Notes under the pieces: model-generated
Databases searched by the model: none
What the model was told of the DNA's origin: nothing
What the model saw: only the letters and a program-made list of their open reading frames with translations
Position numbers and translations under genes: made by a program
DNA from: Mycobacterium sp. SVM_VP21
Lineage (GTDB): Bacteria; Actinomycetota; Actinomycetes; Mycobacteriales; Mycobacteriaceae
NCBI GenBank assembly: GCA_024758765.1
Contig: CP101406.1
Span: 3,844,001 to 3,908,000, forward strand
Direction of reading: 5' to 3'
Length of the DNA: 64,000 nt
In this document: positions 25,286-34,277 of the stretch, one piece after another
Numbering within the stretch: position 1 is the first letter of the stretch
Layout of the letters: every line of letters begins with the position of its first letter

Positions 25286-26686
25286 GTGGTGACCGCGCCG
25301 CATACCCCGCACGATCTGCCCAAGACCCTCGGTGAGCTGCGTGCTGCCGGCCACCGTGAGAGGGGGGTCAAACAGGAGATCGCCGAGAACCTGTTGGCCC
25401 GGCTCGGCGACGGTGACGACGCCGCAGCCATCTGGCCCGGCATCTTCGGGTTCGAGGACACCGTGCTGCCGCAACTCGAGCGTGCGCTGATCGCCGGTCA
25501 CGACATCGTGCTGCTGGGGGAGCGCGGCCAGGGCAAGACCCGGCTGTTGCGTGCGTTGATCGAATTGCTCGACGAGTGGACCCCGGTGATCGCCGGCGCT
25601 GAGCTTGGTGAGCACCCGTATTCGCCGATCACGCCCGAGTCGATTCGCCAAGCCAGCGAGCTCGGCGACGACCTTCCGGTGGCTTGGCGGCACCGCAGCG
25701 AGCGCTACACCGAGAAGCTGGCCACCCCCGACACCAGCGTCGCCGACCTGGTCGGCGACATCGACCCGATCAAGGTGGCCGAAGGCCGGAGTCTGGGTGA
25801 CCCCGAGACCATCGCCTACGGGCTGATCCCGCGAGCGCACCGCGGCGTGGTCGCGGTTAACGAACTCCCCGACCTCGCCGAGCGCATCCAGGTGGCGATG
25901 CTCAACGTGATGGAGGAGCGCGACATCCAGGTGCGCGGCTACACGTTGCGGCTGCCGCTGGACGTGTTGGTGGTCGCCAGCGCCAACCCGGAGGACTACA
26001 CCAACCGCGGCCGCATCATCACCCCGCTCAAGGACCGCTTCGGCGCCGAGATTCGCACCCACTATCCGCTGGAACTCGACGCCGAGGTCGGCGTGATCGC
26101 GCAAGAGGCGCACCTGAGCGCGCAGGTGCCCGACTACCTGCTGGCGGTGCTGGCCCGATTCGCCCGCTACCTGCGGGAGTCCCGCTCGGTCGACCAGCGC
26201 TCCGGCGTCTCGGCACGCTTCGCGATCGCCGCTGCCGAGACGGTCGCGGCCTCGGCGCGCCACCGCGGCGCGGTGCTGGGCGAAACCGACCCGGTGGCTC
26301 GGGTAGTGGACCTGAGCACGATCGTCGACGTGCTGCGCGGCAAGCTGGAATTCGAGTCCGGCGAGGAGGGCCGCGAGCAGGCAGTGCTGGAGCACCTGTT
26401 GCGCCGGGCCACCGCGGATACCGCATCGCGGGCACTGGGCGGGATCGACGTGGGACCGCTGGTGGCGGCGGTCGAGGACGCGACAGTGACGACGGGAGAG
26501 CGGATTTCGGCCAAAGCTGTGCTGGCGGCACTGCCGGATCTTCCGGTGATCGACGCCATCGCGCAGCGCCTGGGTGCCGAATCCGACGGCGAACGCGCCG
26601 CGGCACTTGAGTTGGCCTTGGAAGCACTGTATTTGGCCAAGCGCATCGACAAGACCTCCGACGAGGGCGAAACCGTCTATGGCTAA
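25286..26686 (+). CDS. MoxR-type AAA+ ATPase (magnesium-chelatase ChlI-like)
   Basis: AAA+ protein of 466 residues. Walker A is GERGQGKTR (78-86), the Walker B/helix-2 region is HRGVVAVNELPDLAERIQVAMLNVMEERDIQVRG, sensor 1 is VVASANPEDY and the arginine finger is in TPLKDRFGAEI. This is the ATPase half of a MoxR-VWA chaperone-like pair, possibly for assembly or metal insertion into a client. GTG 25286 (or GTG 25289) is the start. It overlaps the VWA gene by 8 bp. It corresponds to Rv0958 as I remember it. Confidence 0.92.
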   Translation: MVTAPHTPHDLPKTLGELRAAGHRERGVKQEIAENLLARLGDGDDAAAIWPGIFGFEDTVLPQLERALIAGHDIVLLGERGQGKTRLLRALIELLDEWTPVIAGAELGEHPYSPITPESIRQASELGDDLPVAWRHRSERYTEKLATPDTSVADLVGDIDPIKVAEGRSLGDPETIAYGLIPRAHRGVVAVNELPDLAERIQVAMLNVMEERDIQVRGYTLRLPLDVLVVASANPEDYTNRGRIITPLKDRFGAEIRTHYPLELDAEVGVIAQEAHLSAQVPDYLLAVLARFARYLRESRSVDQRSGVSARFAIAAAETVAASARHRGAVLGETDPVARVVDLSTIVDVLRGKLEFESGEEGREQAVLEHLLRRATADTASRALGGIDVGPLVAAVEDATVTTGERISAKAVLAALPDLPVIDAIAQRLGAESDGERAAALELALEALYLAKRIDKTSDEGETVYG

Positions 26687-28733
26687 ATCTTTTTCGAGCC
26701 ACGCTCACCGCTACTCGGCCTACAGCGGTGGGCCGGATCCGCTGGCGCCGCCGGTCGATCTGGCCGAGGCGCTGGAGGAGATCGGCCGCGACGTCATGGA
26801 GGGGACGTCACCGCGGCGAGCGCTGCAAGAGTTGCTGCGCCGGGGCACCAAGAACCTGACCGGAGCCGATCAGCTGGCTGCCGAGGCGCAACGACGGCGA
26901 CGGGAATTGTTGCGCCGCAACAACTTGGACGGAACTCTGGCCGAGGTCAAGAAGCTGCTCGACGAAGCGGTGCTTGCCGAACGCAAAGAACTGGCCCGCG
27001 CGCTCGACGACGACGCCCGCTTCGCCGAGATGCAGATCGAGGGGTTGTCGCCGTCGCCGGCCAAAGCGGTACAGGAGCTGGCCGACTACAACTGGCGCAG
27101 CAGCGAAGCCCGGGAATCCTACGAGAAGATCAAGGACCTGCTCGGCCGCGAGATGCTCGACCAGCGTTTCGCCGGCATGAAGCAGGCGTTGGAAGGCGCC
27201 ACCGACGCCGACCGGCAACGGGTCACCGACATGCTCGACGACCTCAACAACTTGCTGGACAAGCACTCTCAGGGAAAAGACACACCGCAGGACTTCCAGC
27301 AGTTCATGGACCGCCACGGCGAGTTCTTCCCGGAGAACCCGCAAAACGTCGAGGAACTGCTGGATTCGCTGGCCAAGCGGGCGGCGGCCGCGCAGCGCTT
27401 CCGCAACAGCCTTTCTGGCGAGCAGCGTGCGGAGCTGGATGCGTTGGCGGAGCAGGCATTCGGCTCTCCGGCGTTGCAGCAGGCACTGGGACGTCTCGAC
27501 GCACACTTGCAGGCGGCGCGGCCGGGTGAGGACTGGAGCGGATCGTCGGAGTTCTCCGGCAACAATCCGCTCGGCATGGGTGAGGGCGCTCAGGCCCTTG
27601 CCGATATCGCCGAGCTTGAGCAGTTGGCCGAGCAGCTCTCGCAGGCCTATCCCGGCGCGAGCATGGACGACGTCGACCTCGAGGCGCTGGCCCGCCAGCT
27701 CGGCGGCCAGGCCGCCATCGACGCGCGGACCCTGGCCGAGCTGGAACGCGCGTTGCTCAATCAGGGATTCCTGGACCGCAGCTCGGACGGTCAGTGGCGA
27801 CTGTCGCCCAAGGCGATGCGCCGGCTCGGCGAGACCGCGCTGCGCGATGTGGCGCGGCAACTTTCGGGACGCCGCGGCGAACGCGATCACCGTCGGGCAG
27901 GGGCGGCCGGCGAATTGACCGGGGCGACCCGGCCCTGGCAGTTCGGCGACACCGAGCCATGGAACGTCACCCGGACCCTGACCAACACGGTGCTGCGGCA
28001 AGTCGCCGGCGGTTCAGCGAGGCTCGACGGAGGAGAGGCGAAGCTGGGACCGCCGCATGAACCTGAACCCGGCACCGCCGCCACCCGCGGTCGGCTGTCG
28101 ATCAGCGTGGAGGACGTCGAGGTCTCCGAGACCGAGACCCGCACCCAGTCCGCCGTTGCGCTGCTGGTGGACACGTCGTTCTCGATGGTGATGGACAACC
28201 GTTGGCTGCCGATGAAGCGCACCGCACTGGCGTTGAACCACCTGATTAGCACCCGGTTCCGTTCAGATGCGTTGCAGATCATCGCGTTCGGCCGCTATGC
28301 ACGCACGGTGACGGCCGCAGAGCTGACCGGCCTGGAAGGTGTCTACGAGCAGGGCACCAATCTGCACCATGCGCTGGCGCTGGCCAGTCGGCACCTGCGC
28401 CGCCACCCCAACGCCCAGCCGGTGGTGCTGGTGGTCACCGACGGGGAACCGACGGCGCACTTGGAGGACTATGAGGGCCGCGGGACGACGGGCCCGTCGG
28501 TGTTCTTTGATTACCCGCCACACCCGCGGACCATTGCGCACACCGTGCGGGGCTTCGATGACGTCGCTCGGCTTGGTGCCCAGGTGACGATCTTCCGGCT
28601 CGGGGATGATCCCGGGCTGGCCCGCTTCATCGACCAGGTGGCGCGTCGGGTCCAGGGCCGAGTGGTGGTGCCCGAACTCGACGGGCTGGGCGCGGCCGTG
28701 GTCGGGGATTACCTGAGGTCGCGCCGCCGTTGA
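26679..28733 (+). CDS. VWA-domain partner of MoxR ATPase, carrying a repeat-derived insert
   Basis: Protein of 684 residues. A long charged alpha-helical N-terminal region (VDLAEALEEIGRDVMEG, many Glu/Arg heptads) is followed by a C-terminal von Willebrand A domain with MIDAS DTSFS at Asp498, TD at VVTDGEPT and a conserved GTNLHHAL Thr. ATG 26679 overlaps the ATPase gene by 8 bp. Residues about 444-461 (GGSARLDGGEAKLGPPHE) are encoded by a 52-bp DNA repeat (28007-28058) whose other copies are intergenic, so this stretch looks like an in-frame insertion in the linker before the VWA domain. It corresponds to Rv0959 by recollection. Confidence 0.9.
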   Translation: MAKSFSSHAHRYSAYSGGPDPLAPPVDLAEALEEIGRDVMEGTSPRRALQELLRRGTKNLTGADQLAAEAQRRRRELLRRNNLDGTLAEVKKLLDEAVLAERKELARALDDDARFAEMQIEGLSPSPAKAVQELADYNWRSSEARESYEKIKDLLGREMLDQRFAGMKQALEGATDADRQRVTDMLDDLNNLLDKHSQGKDTPQDFQQFMDRHGEFFPENPQNVEELLDSLAKRAAAAQRFRNSLSGEQRAELDALAEQAFGSPALQQALGRLDAHLQAARPGEDWSGSSEFSGNNPLGMGEGAQALADIAELEQLAEQLSQAYPGASMDDVDLEALARQLGGQAAIDARTLAELERALLNQGFLDRSSDGQWRLSPKAMRRLGETALRDVARQLSGRRGERDHRRAGAAGELTGATRPWQFGDTEPWNVTRTLTNTVLRQVAGGSARLDGGEAKLGPPHEPEPGTAATRGRLSISVEDVEVSETETRTQSAVALLVDTSFSMVMDNRWLPMKRTALALNHLISTRFRSDALQIIAFGRYARTVTAAELTGLEGVYEQGTNLHHALALASRHLRRHPNAQPVVLVVTDGEPTAHLEDYEGRGTTGPSVFFDYPPHPRTIAHTVRGFDDVARLGAQVTIFRLGDDPGLARFIDQVARRVQGRVVVPELDGLGAAVVGDYLRSRRR
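28007..28058 (+). repeat. 52-bp interspersed repeat inside the VWA gene
   Basis: Begins CGGCGGTTCAGCGAGG and ends AAGCTGGGACCGCCGCAT. It has a 7-bp terminal inverted repeat, CGGCGGT against ACCGCCG. It differs at one base from the consensus of the two copies at 63594-63702, which lie in the opposite orientation. Here it is translated in frame. Confidence 0.85.
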
Positions 28734-28758
28734 TCTCGCTCCGCCGCGTGCGTGCCCG

Positions 28759-29673
28759 CTATTGGGCCTTGGGTATCACCTCCTGGGCCACCCACCGCAT
28801 GTGATCGAGGTAGGCGTCGAGCCCCGCGAGGGCCGGCGGGTTGACCCAGGTGTGGGTGACTCCGAGTTCCGTCAGCCTGCCGCAGCTGTCGATGATCTGT
28901 TCGGCGGATTCGCCGATTCGCGAACCGGGGTCGCTGACGACGGCGTGTCCTTCGCCGATGTTCAATCCGGCGAGGCTGTAGGAGACGGCGAACGGCCGGT
29001 CGTCGAAGCCCGGCTGTGAGCGGAGGTAGTCGATCCGCGCGGGAAGATCGGTGGGTTTGGTGAGCCAGGGTGCCCAACCGTCTCCGAATCTGGCCGCTCT
29101 GCGCAGCGCGGCGTCGGCGTCGCCGCCGATCCAGACCGTCGGCCTGCGTGCGGGCTTCGGGCCGAATGCCACGTTATCGAAGCTCACGAATTCCCCTTCC
29201 ATACAGGGTGATTCGCTCATCCAGAGTTCGTTGATCGCCTCCAAGTACTCATCGGCCATGCGACCCCGCAAGTGGAAGGGAACTCCCATGGCGTCGTACT
29301 CCTCTTTGAGCCAGCCGACGCCGAATGTCACGAGCGATCGACCGCCGCTGAACCAGTCCAGGGTGGCAATCGCCTTGGCGATGACGACCGGATGATGCAG
29401 CGGCAGGATGGTGACCATCGACCCGACGGTGATCGTCGAGGTGGCGCCCGCGATGAAAGCTTGAGCGGTGCTGGCCTCGAAGTAGTGATCGCCGGACAGT
29501 TCGCGGTGCGCGGTAGGGATCAGGAAGTGCTCCGGGAGTACGACCATCGAATACCCCAATCCTTCTGCCGCCGCTGTCACACCGGCAATGTCGCGACCGG
29601 CGACCTCCTTCTCCCACGACTGGCTCAGGGCGGCTACCTGCATGCAATTGGGTAACAGGATCATGAAACGCAC
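28759..29673 (-). CDS. LLM-class (F420-dependent) oxidoreductase
   Basis: Protein of 304 residues with a luciferase-like TIM barrel: AEGLGYSMVVLPEHFLIP, AGATSTITVGSMVTILPLHHPVVIAKAIATLDWFSGGR (the classic LLM signature), GVGWLKEEYDAMGVPF and PTVWIGGDADAALRRAARFGDGW. The cofactor in mycobacteria is usually F420; the substrate is unknown. GTG 29673 or ATG 29664 may be the start. It is divergent from the large LuxR regulator across 117 bp, which suggests regulation by that protein. Confidence 0.9.
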   Translation of the reverse strand: MRFMILLPNCMQVAALSQSWEKEVAGRDIAGVTAAAEGLGYSMVVLPEHFLIPTAHRELSGDHYFEASTAQAFIAGATSTITVGSMVTILPLHHPVVIAKAIATLDWFSGGRSLVTFGVGWLKEEYDAMGVPFHLRGRMADEYLEAINELWMSESPCMEGEFVSFDNVAFGPKPARRPTVWIGGDADAALRRAARFGDGWAPWLTKPTDLPARIDYLRSQPGFDDRPFAVSYSLAGLNIGEGHAVVSDPGSRIGESAEQIIDSCGRLTELGVTHTWVNPPALAGLDAYLDHMRWVAQEVIPKAQ

Positions 29674-29790
29674 CGTTAGGCTCCTTCAGCAGCGTGGGTG
29701 TGTGGCTACGGACACTGTCGGTCGCAATGTGGTCAACAACGTCGGCGCGAACGCGTATCTCTGGACTCTGCGGGGTCGTAGATTTGCAGC

Positions 29791-32499
29791 ATGGTGCGGC
29801 GCTCACGTCCCTCCTCGCAGGTTGGGCGACACCTGCCGGTGCAGTTCACCAGCTTTGTGGGCCGCGCCGATGTCATGGGTGAGCTGACGACGTTGGTATC
29901 GCAGCGGCGGCTTGTGACGGTGTGCGGTGCAGGAGGAGTCGGCAAGACCAGGCTGGCGATCGAAGTCGCTGCGGCGACGAGCCAGCGCTTTCCGGATGGT
30001 GTCCGTTACCTGGACCTGGCGCCGATCAGCGACCCTGCTGTGGTTCCGACGACATTGACCCGGGTGCTGGAGGTATCGGATCTGCCGGGGCATTCGTCGT
30101 TGGAAACGGTGGTGCGCTGGATCGGCGACAGCCGGATGCTGATGGTGATCGACAACTGCGAGCACCTCATCGGCGTGTGCGTGTCGACTGCGGTGGCGTT
30201 GCTGAGTTCCTGCCCCGGACTGAGCATCTTGGCTACGAGCCGTGAACCGATCGGGGTGGCGGGCGAGCTCACCTGGCGACTTGACCCCCTGCCCATGGAC
30301 GACGAAGCGATTGCGCTGTTCGTGGATCGGGCACGGTTGGCGAGACCGGGATTCACCCCCGACGAGGTCGTGGTCGGTGAAATCTGCCGTCGGCTCGACG
30401 GTATGCCGCTGGCGATCGAGCTCGCTGCGGCGCGGCTGCGCGCGATGTCGTTGCCCGAGCTGGCCGGCAGCCTGCGGGACCGTTTCGACCTGCTTGTAGG
30501 CGGCGCGCGTTCGGCAACGCAGCGTCACCGGACCTTGCGTGCATCCCTTGATTGGTCGCACGCGCTGCTGACGGATGCCGAACGGATCGTCATTCGTCGC
30601 CTGGCGGTCTTCGCCGGGGGATTCGATGCCACCGCGGCAGCGGCCGTGGCCGATGACGGCGCCGGCGGCAGCACTATGGAGTTGTTCAGCCTCGTTGACA
30701 AGTCACTGGTCGCCACCGAAGAGCGAGACGGCCGTACTCGCTATCGGTTGTTGGAGACGGTGCGCCAGTACGCGATGGACAAGCTCGACGCGAGCGGTGA
30801 GTGCGACGTCATCCGCGAGCGGCATCGCAGGTACTTCGCGGCGCTTGCCGCCAAACTCGACCAGCCTACTCGTGCCGGCGACCAACGATTCATAGATCAG
30901 GTGGAAGCCGAGATCGACAATCTACGAACCGCTTTCGCGTGGTCTCGTCAGGTCGATGCCGCCGCCGCGCTGCGGCTCTGCTCACAGCTGCAACCGTTGT
31001 GGCTGGGTCGTGGTCACACGCGCGAGGGGCTGGTGTGGTTCGAATCGACAGCGGACCAGGTCGCGACCTGCCGTGACACCACGGCTGTGGTTCGAGCGTT
31101 GAGCGACCGGGCGATGATCGACGTGTGGATGGGCGGAGTCGATCTGGCGAGCAGTCTGACGGGCGCGCAGAAAGCGCTTGCGTTGGCGCGGGATTCGGGC
31201 GATCCGGCATTGCTGGTACGCGCGCTGACCGCCTGCGGCTCACTGCTGGGTTACAACGCGGCGGAGGCGCGACCGTCTCTTGATGAGGCGATGGAAATCG
31301 CTCGTGCGACCGGGGATCGGTGGCGGTTGAGTCAAATTCTGTACTGGCGTGCGGCCGGCGCTTTTGTTGCTGGAGACCCGACAGCGGGCCTGGCCGCGGC
31401 CGAAGAAGGCCTCGCCGTTGCCGATGCGATCGGGGACCGTTTTGTCGCCCGATTGTCCGGTGTGTGGCTGGGTTTCGCATTGCTGTGGCGGGGCCACGTG
31501 GACGACGCCATCGCACAATTTCAATCGTTGGTCACCGAAGTGGACTGGGGTGGGGACCTGGCGGCGCGAGCGATCGGGCTGCTGAGTTTGGGGCAGGCTC
31601 TGGCCTATCGTGGCGATCTGGAGTCGGCCGGGGAGGTCCTTGCCCAGGCGGTTACGGCTGCCGCTGAGTTCGGCGGCAGCTACGAGGGGTTCAGCAGGGC
31701 GGCGGTTGCCTATGCGGCGCTGGCGGCGGGCGATGTCGCCGCGGCGGAGCCGGCAGCCGAGGCGGCCTGGCAGCTGCTGCGGGCTCAGCCGGATATCGCG
31801 GCGATGTACGGCCACCTTATGGCGCAGGTGGCGCTGGCGTGCGGTGATATCGCGGCCGCCCAGGAACTCGCCGATGCCGCCGTGAACTCGGCGATGGGAT
31901 GGCACCGGTCGGTCGCGTTCACGGCGCGTGCGCGGGTCGCTCTGGCGCGCGGCGAATACCGCAGTGCCGAGAGTGACGCTCAGTCCGCACTGGCGGGTGC
32001 GATCGGTACGCGGGCGTATTTGTGTGTGGCGGATGCGCTGGAGTGCCTTGCCGCGTCAGCCGCTGCATTCGGGGACGGTCTGACGGCGGCGCGGTTGATC
32101 GGAGCTGCCGAGTCTGCGCGCGAGGAGACCGGGGAAACGCGGTTTCGGGCCTTCCAGTGCAGTTACGAAGGATTGCTAACGGGGCTTCGGGAAGCCATGG
32201 GGGAGGAGGAGTTGGCGTCGGCACGCGCAGCCGGCGCGAAGTTGTCGATCGAGGAGTCGATAGCCTACGCGCAGCGAGGCCGCGGGGAACGAAAGCGCCC
32301 CTCGAGCGGTTGGGCGGCCCTGACGCCGGCCGAGCGCGAGGTTGTCCGGCTGGTGAGTCGGGGACTGTCCAACGGTGAGATCGCCACAAAGCTGTTCGTC
32401 TCCACCAGGACGGTCCAGACCCATCTGACGCACGTGTACGCGAAGTTGGGTTTGAAGTCGCGGATACAGATCGCACACGAAGCAGGGCGGTACGTCTGA
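29791..32499 (+). CDS. Large NB-ARC/LuxR-type ATP-dependent regulator
   Basis: Regulator of 902 residues. The N-terminus holds an AfsR/NB-ARC-like NTPase: VQFTSFVGRADVM, Walker A GAGGVGKTR (46-54), Walker B MLMVIDNCEH (116-125), ATSREPIG, and the GMPLAIELAAARL motif. The middle is a long alpha-helical repeat (TPR-like) region. The C-terminal LuxR helix-turn-helix is LTPAEREVVRLVSRGLSNGEI (about 838-902). It resembles Rv0890c/Rv0386/Rv2488c but has no adenylate-cyclase domain. ATG 29791 starts it. A neighbouring LLM oxidoreductase is the likely target. Confidence 0.9.
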   Translation: MVRRSRPSSQVGRHLPVQFTSFVGRADVMGELTTLVSQRRLVTVCGAGGVGKTRLAIEVAAATSQRFPDGVRYLDLAPISDPAVVPTTLTRVLEVSDLPGHSSLETVVRWIGDSRMLMVIDNCEHLIGVCVSTAVALLSSCPGLSILATSREPIGVAGELTWRLDPLPMDDEAIALFVDRARLARPGFTPDEVVVGEICRRLDGMPLAIELAAARLRAMSLPELAGSLRDRFDLLVGGARSATQRHRTLRASLDWSHALLTDAERIVIRRLAVFAGGFDATAAAAVADDGAGGSTMELFSLVDKSLVATEERDGRTRYRLLETVRQYAMDKLDASGECDVIRERHRRYFAALAAKLDQPTRAGDQRFIDQVEAEIDNLRTAFAWSRQVDAAAALRLCSQLQPLWLGRGHTREGLVWFESTADQVATCRDTTAVVRALSDRAMIDVWMGGVDLASSLTGAQKALALARDSGDPALLVRALTACGSLLGYNAAEARPSLDEAMEIARATGDRWRLSQILYWRAAGAFVAGDPTAGLAAAEEGLAVADAIGDRFVARLSGVWLGFALLWRGHVDDAIAQFQSLVTEVDWGGDLAARAIGLLSLGQALAYRGDLESAGEVLAQAVTAAAEFGGSYEGFSRAAVAYAALAAGDVAAAEPAAEAAWQLLRAQPDIAAMYGHLMAQVALACGDIAAAQELADAAVNSAMGWHRSVAFTARARVALARGEYRSAESDAQSALAGAIGTRAYLCVADALECLAASAAAFGDGLTAARLIGAAESAREETGETRFRAFQCSYEGLLTGLREAMGEEELASARAAGAKLSIEESIAYAQRGRGERKRPSSGWAALTPAEREVVRLVSRGLSNGEIATKLFVSTRTVQTHLTHVYAKLGLKSRIQIAHEAGRYV

Positions 32500-32542
32500 T
32501 CTGATGCCGCCGTGAACTCGGCGAGGCCGGCGCGCGCCGTAT

Positions 32543-33907
32543 TTACCGGGACAGCAGTCGACGCTTTTGTGCGGCGAACTCCTCGCCGGTCAGATATCCG
32601 GCGTCATGCAGTTCGCCGAGTTCGCGGATCCCGGCCGCCAACTCCACCACCGAGGTCAGCGGAGAGTGCGCCGCCGCCACCGCTGTTTGTTCTGCCGAAT
32701 CCGACGACGGCTTGCCCGATCCTACGGACGCCGGAGCTGCGACAGTCTTCCCGGACTCCGAGCGGCGCTGGTTCATGGCGCCGGCCAAGGCACTGCCGCC
32801 CATACCGGCCAGGGCCATCTGGCCGAATGCCGTGCCCAGTCCAGCGGGCGACGTGGCTGGGGCGGCGCCGAGCGGCGTCGAGAAACTGGCATGGCGGATC
32901 TCGGGGGCGACCTCGGCCCAACTGATGGGTGTCGAAAGGGTCCCGAGCGGGAACGCCTCGCCCATAGAGACCACGACCGCTTCGTGGGGAATTCGGAGGT
33001 TCTCGATGGACGGCAGTTCCTCGTGCACTCCCAACTGGTCCAGAGCGTTCAAGATGCGTTTCTGGCCGGCGCGGAGGATGTCCTGGGTGTCGAAGATCTC
33101 TTGAGAGTCCTGCTCGGCGAAATGCATTGCCGCGCCCGCCAAGAAGACACCGAGGATCGACAACGGCAGGGCAACACCGACACCGAGCTCGTCGGCAACT
33201 ATCCCGAGCCAGTCAAAGGGCCCGGACGGTAGGTCGGCCGGCGCAGGCAGGGCCGTCAACGGCGATGAGGCGTCGGATGAGCCGGGGCCCGACAGCGCCG
33301 ATGCCAGTCGCGACGACACCGTCTGGGCGATGTTGCCGGTGGGGTCACCGTGCGCGCCGGTCTGGCTCAACGGCCCAGCGGGGTTGGCGGTCTGCGGCGG
33401 CGGCGCGAACGGCTCCAGTTCGGAAGCGGTCTTCGACAGGGCCGAGTAGCTGTACATCGCGGTGGCGTCCTGTGCCCACATTTCGCCGTACTCGGCTTCG
33501 GTGGCCGCGATCGCCGCGGCATTCTGGCCCAGCACATTGGTGGCCAACAGCGTCAGCAACTGTGCGCGGTTGGCCGCGATGATCGGCGGGGGCACCGTCA
33601 AGGCGAACGCGGCCTCGTAGGCGGCCACAGCCGCTTTGGCTTGCAGGGCAGTCTTTTCAGCCTGAGTTGCGGTGGTGTTCAGCCACGTCGTGAACGGGGT
33701 AGCCGCCGCCGCCATCGCCGCCGAGGAGGGGCCCGACCATGCCGAGCTGGTCAACTCAGCAACCACCGATTCGTAACCTGCTGCCGCCGTGTGCAGTTCG
33801 GCCGCCAGTCCGCTCCAGGCAGTCGCTGCGGCGAGCATCGGACCCGAGCCGGCGCCGAGGTACATGAGACCGGAGTTGACTTCCGGCGGCAACGCAGCGA
33901 AATTCAT
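32543..33907 (-). CDS. PPE-family protein with C-terminal SHOCT-like domain
   Basis: Protein of 454 residues. The N-terminal PPE domain (about 1-170) has PPE at 7-9, AWSGPSS (WxG) and [19 protein letters not shown]. An SVP-like stretch [20 protein letters not shown] follows a hydrophobic segment. The last 40 residues ([32 protein letters not shown]) match the SHOCT pattern, which is unusual on a PPE protein. PPE proteins are exported by ESX systems, usually as PE-PPE pairs; no PE gene is adjacent here. ATG 33907 lies 17 bp from a repeat, and no Shine-Dalgarno sequence is visible. Confidence 0.9.
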   Translation of the reverse strand: MNFAALPPEVNSGLMYLGAGSGPMLAAATAWSGLAAELHTAAAGYESVVAELTSSAWSGPSSAAMAAAATPFTTWLNTTATQAEKTALQAKAAVAAYEAAFALTVPPPIIAANRAQLLTLLATNVLGQNAAAIAATEAEYGEMWAQDATAMYSYSALSKTASELEPFAPPPQTANPAGPLSQTGAHGDPTGNIAQTVSSRLASALSGPGSSDASSPLTALPAPADLPSGPFDWLGIVADELGVGVALPLSILGVFLAGAAMHFAEQDSQEIFDTQDILRAGQKRILNALDQLGVHEELPSIENLRIPHEAVVVSMGEAFPLGTLSTPISWAEVAPEIRHASFSTPLGAAPATSPAGLGTAFGQMALAGMGGSALAGAMNQRRSESGKTVAAPASVGSGKPSSDSAEQTAVAAAHSPLTSVVELAAGIRELGELHDAGYLTGEEFAAQKRRLLSR

Positions 33908-33923
33908 TGGCGGGGCACGCTGG

Positions 33924-34017
33924 TAGCGGCGGAGCCGGGCGCTGCGGGACGCCGCGCTCGGGTTGCGGCGTTCGCAAGCGCGGCGGAGCCGGGCGCTGCG
34001 GGACGCCGCGCTCGGGT
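33924..34017. repeat. Tandem GC-rich repeat (about 54-bp period) upstream of the PPE gene
   Basis: An identical 37-bp block starting CGGCGGAGCCGGGCGCTGCG occurs at 33927-33963 and 33981-34017, a 54-bp period. Flanking TAGCGG and CGCAAGCG show it belongs to the family at 17369 and 47551, in reverse orientation. The rest of the 370-bp gap up to the histidine kinase start at 34278 contains no gene I can support, only the expected kinase promoter region. Confidence 0.75.
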
Positions 34018-34277
34018 ACAGCGGTCCATTGCAGTTGCATCCCTCCGGTCACGGGTCGGTGGTGTGATCCGTCGATTTAACTTGCCCGGCGCTCCACCAA
34101 GGGGCTCGACACTCCGGGGCGGCAGACACCTCGACCATGGGGTCAAAGCCGACGATGCGCTGGGCGTACCACTATTCTCCGAGCCCGAACCGGTGACTCG
34201 CCATGGTGTTTGACACCCATTCGCATGTCAGGGCGACCCGTATGGACATTGCGTGCCGCGCAGACCAGGGTGGTGGT

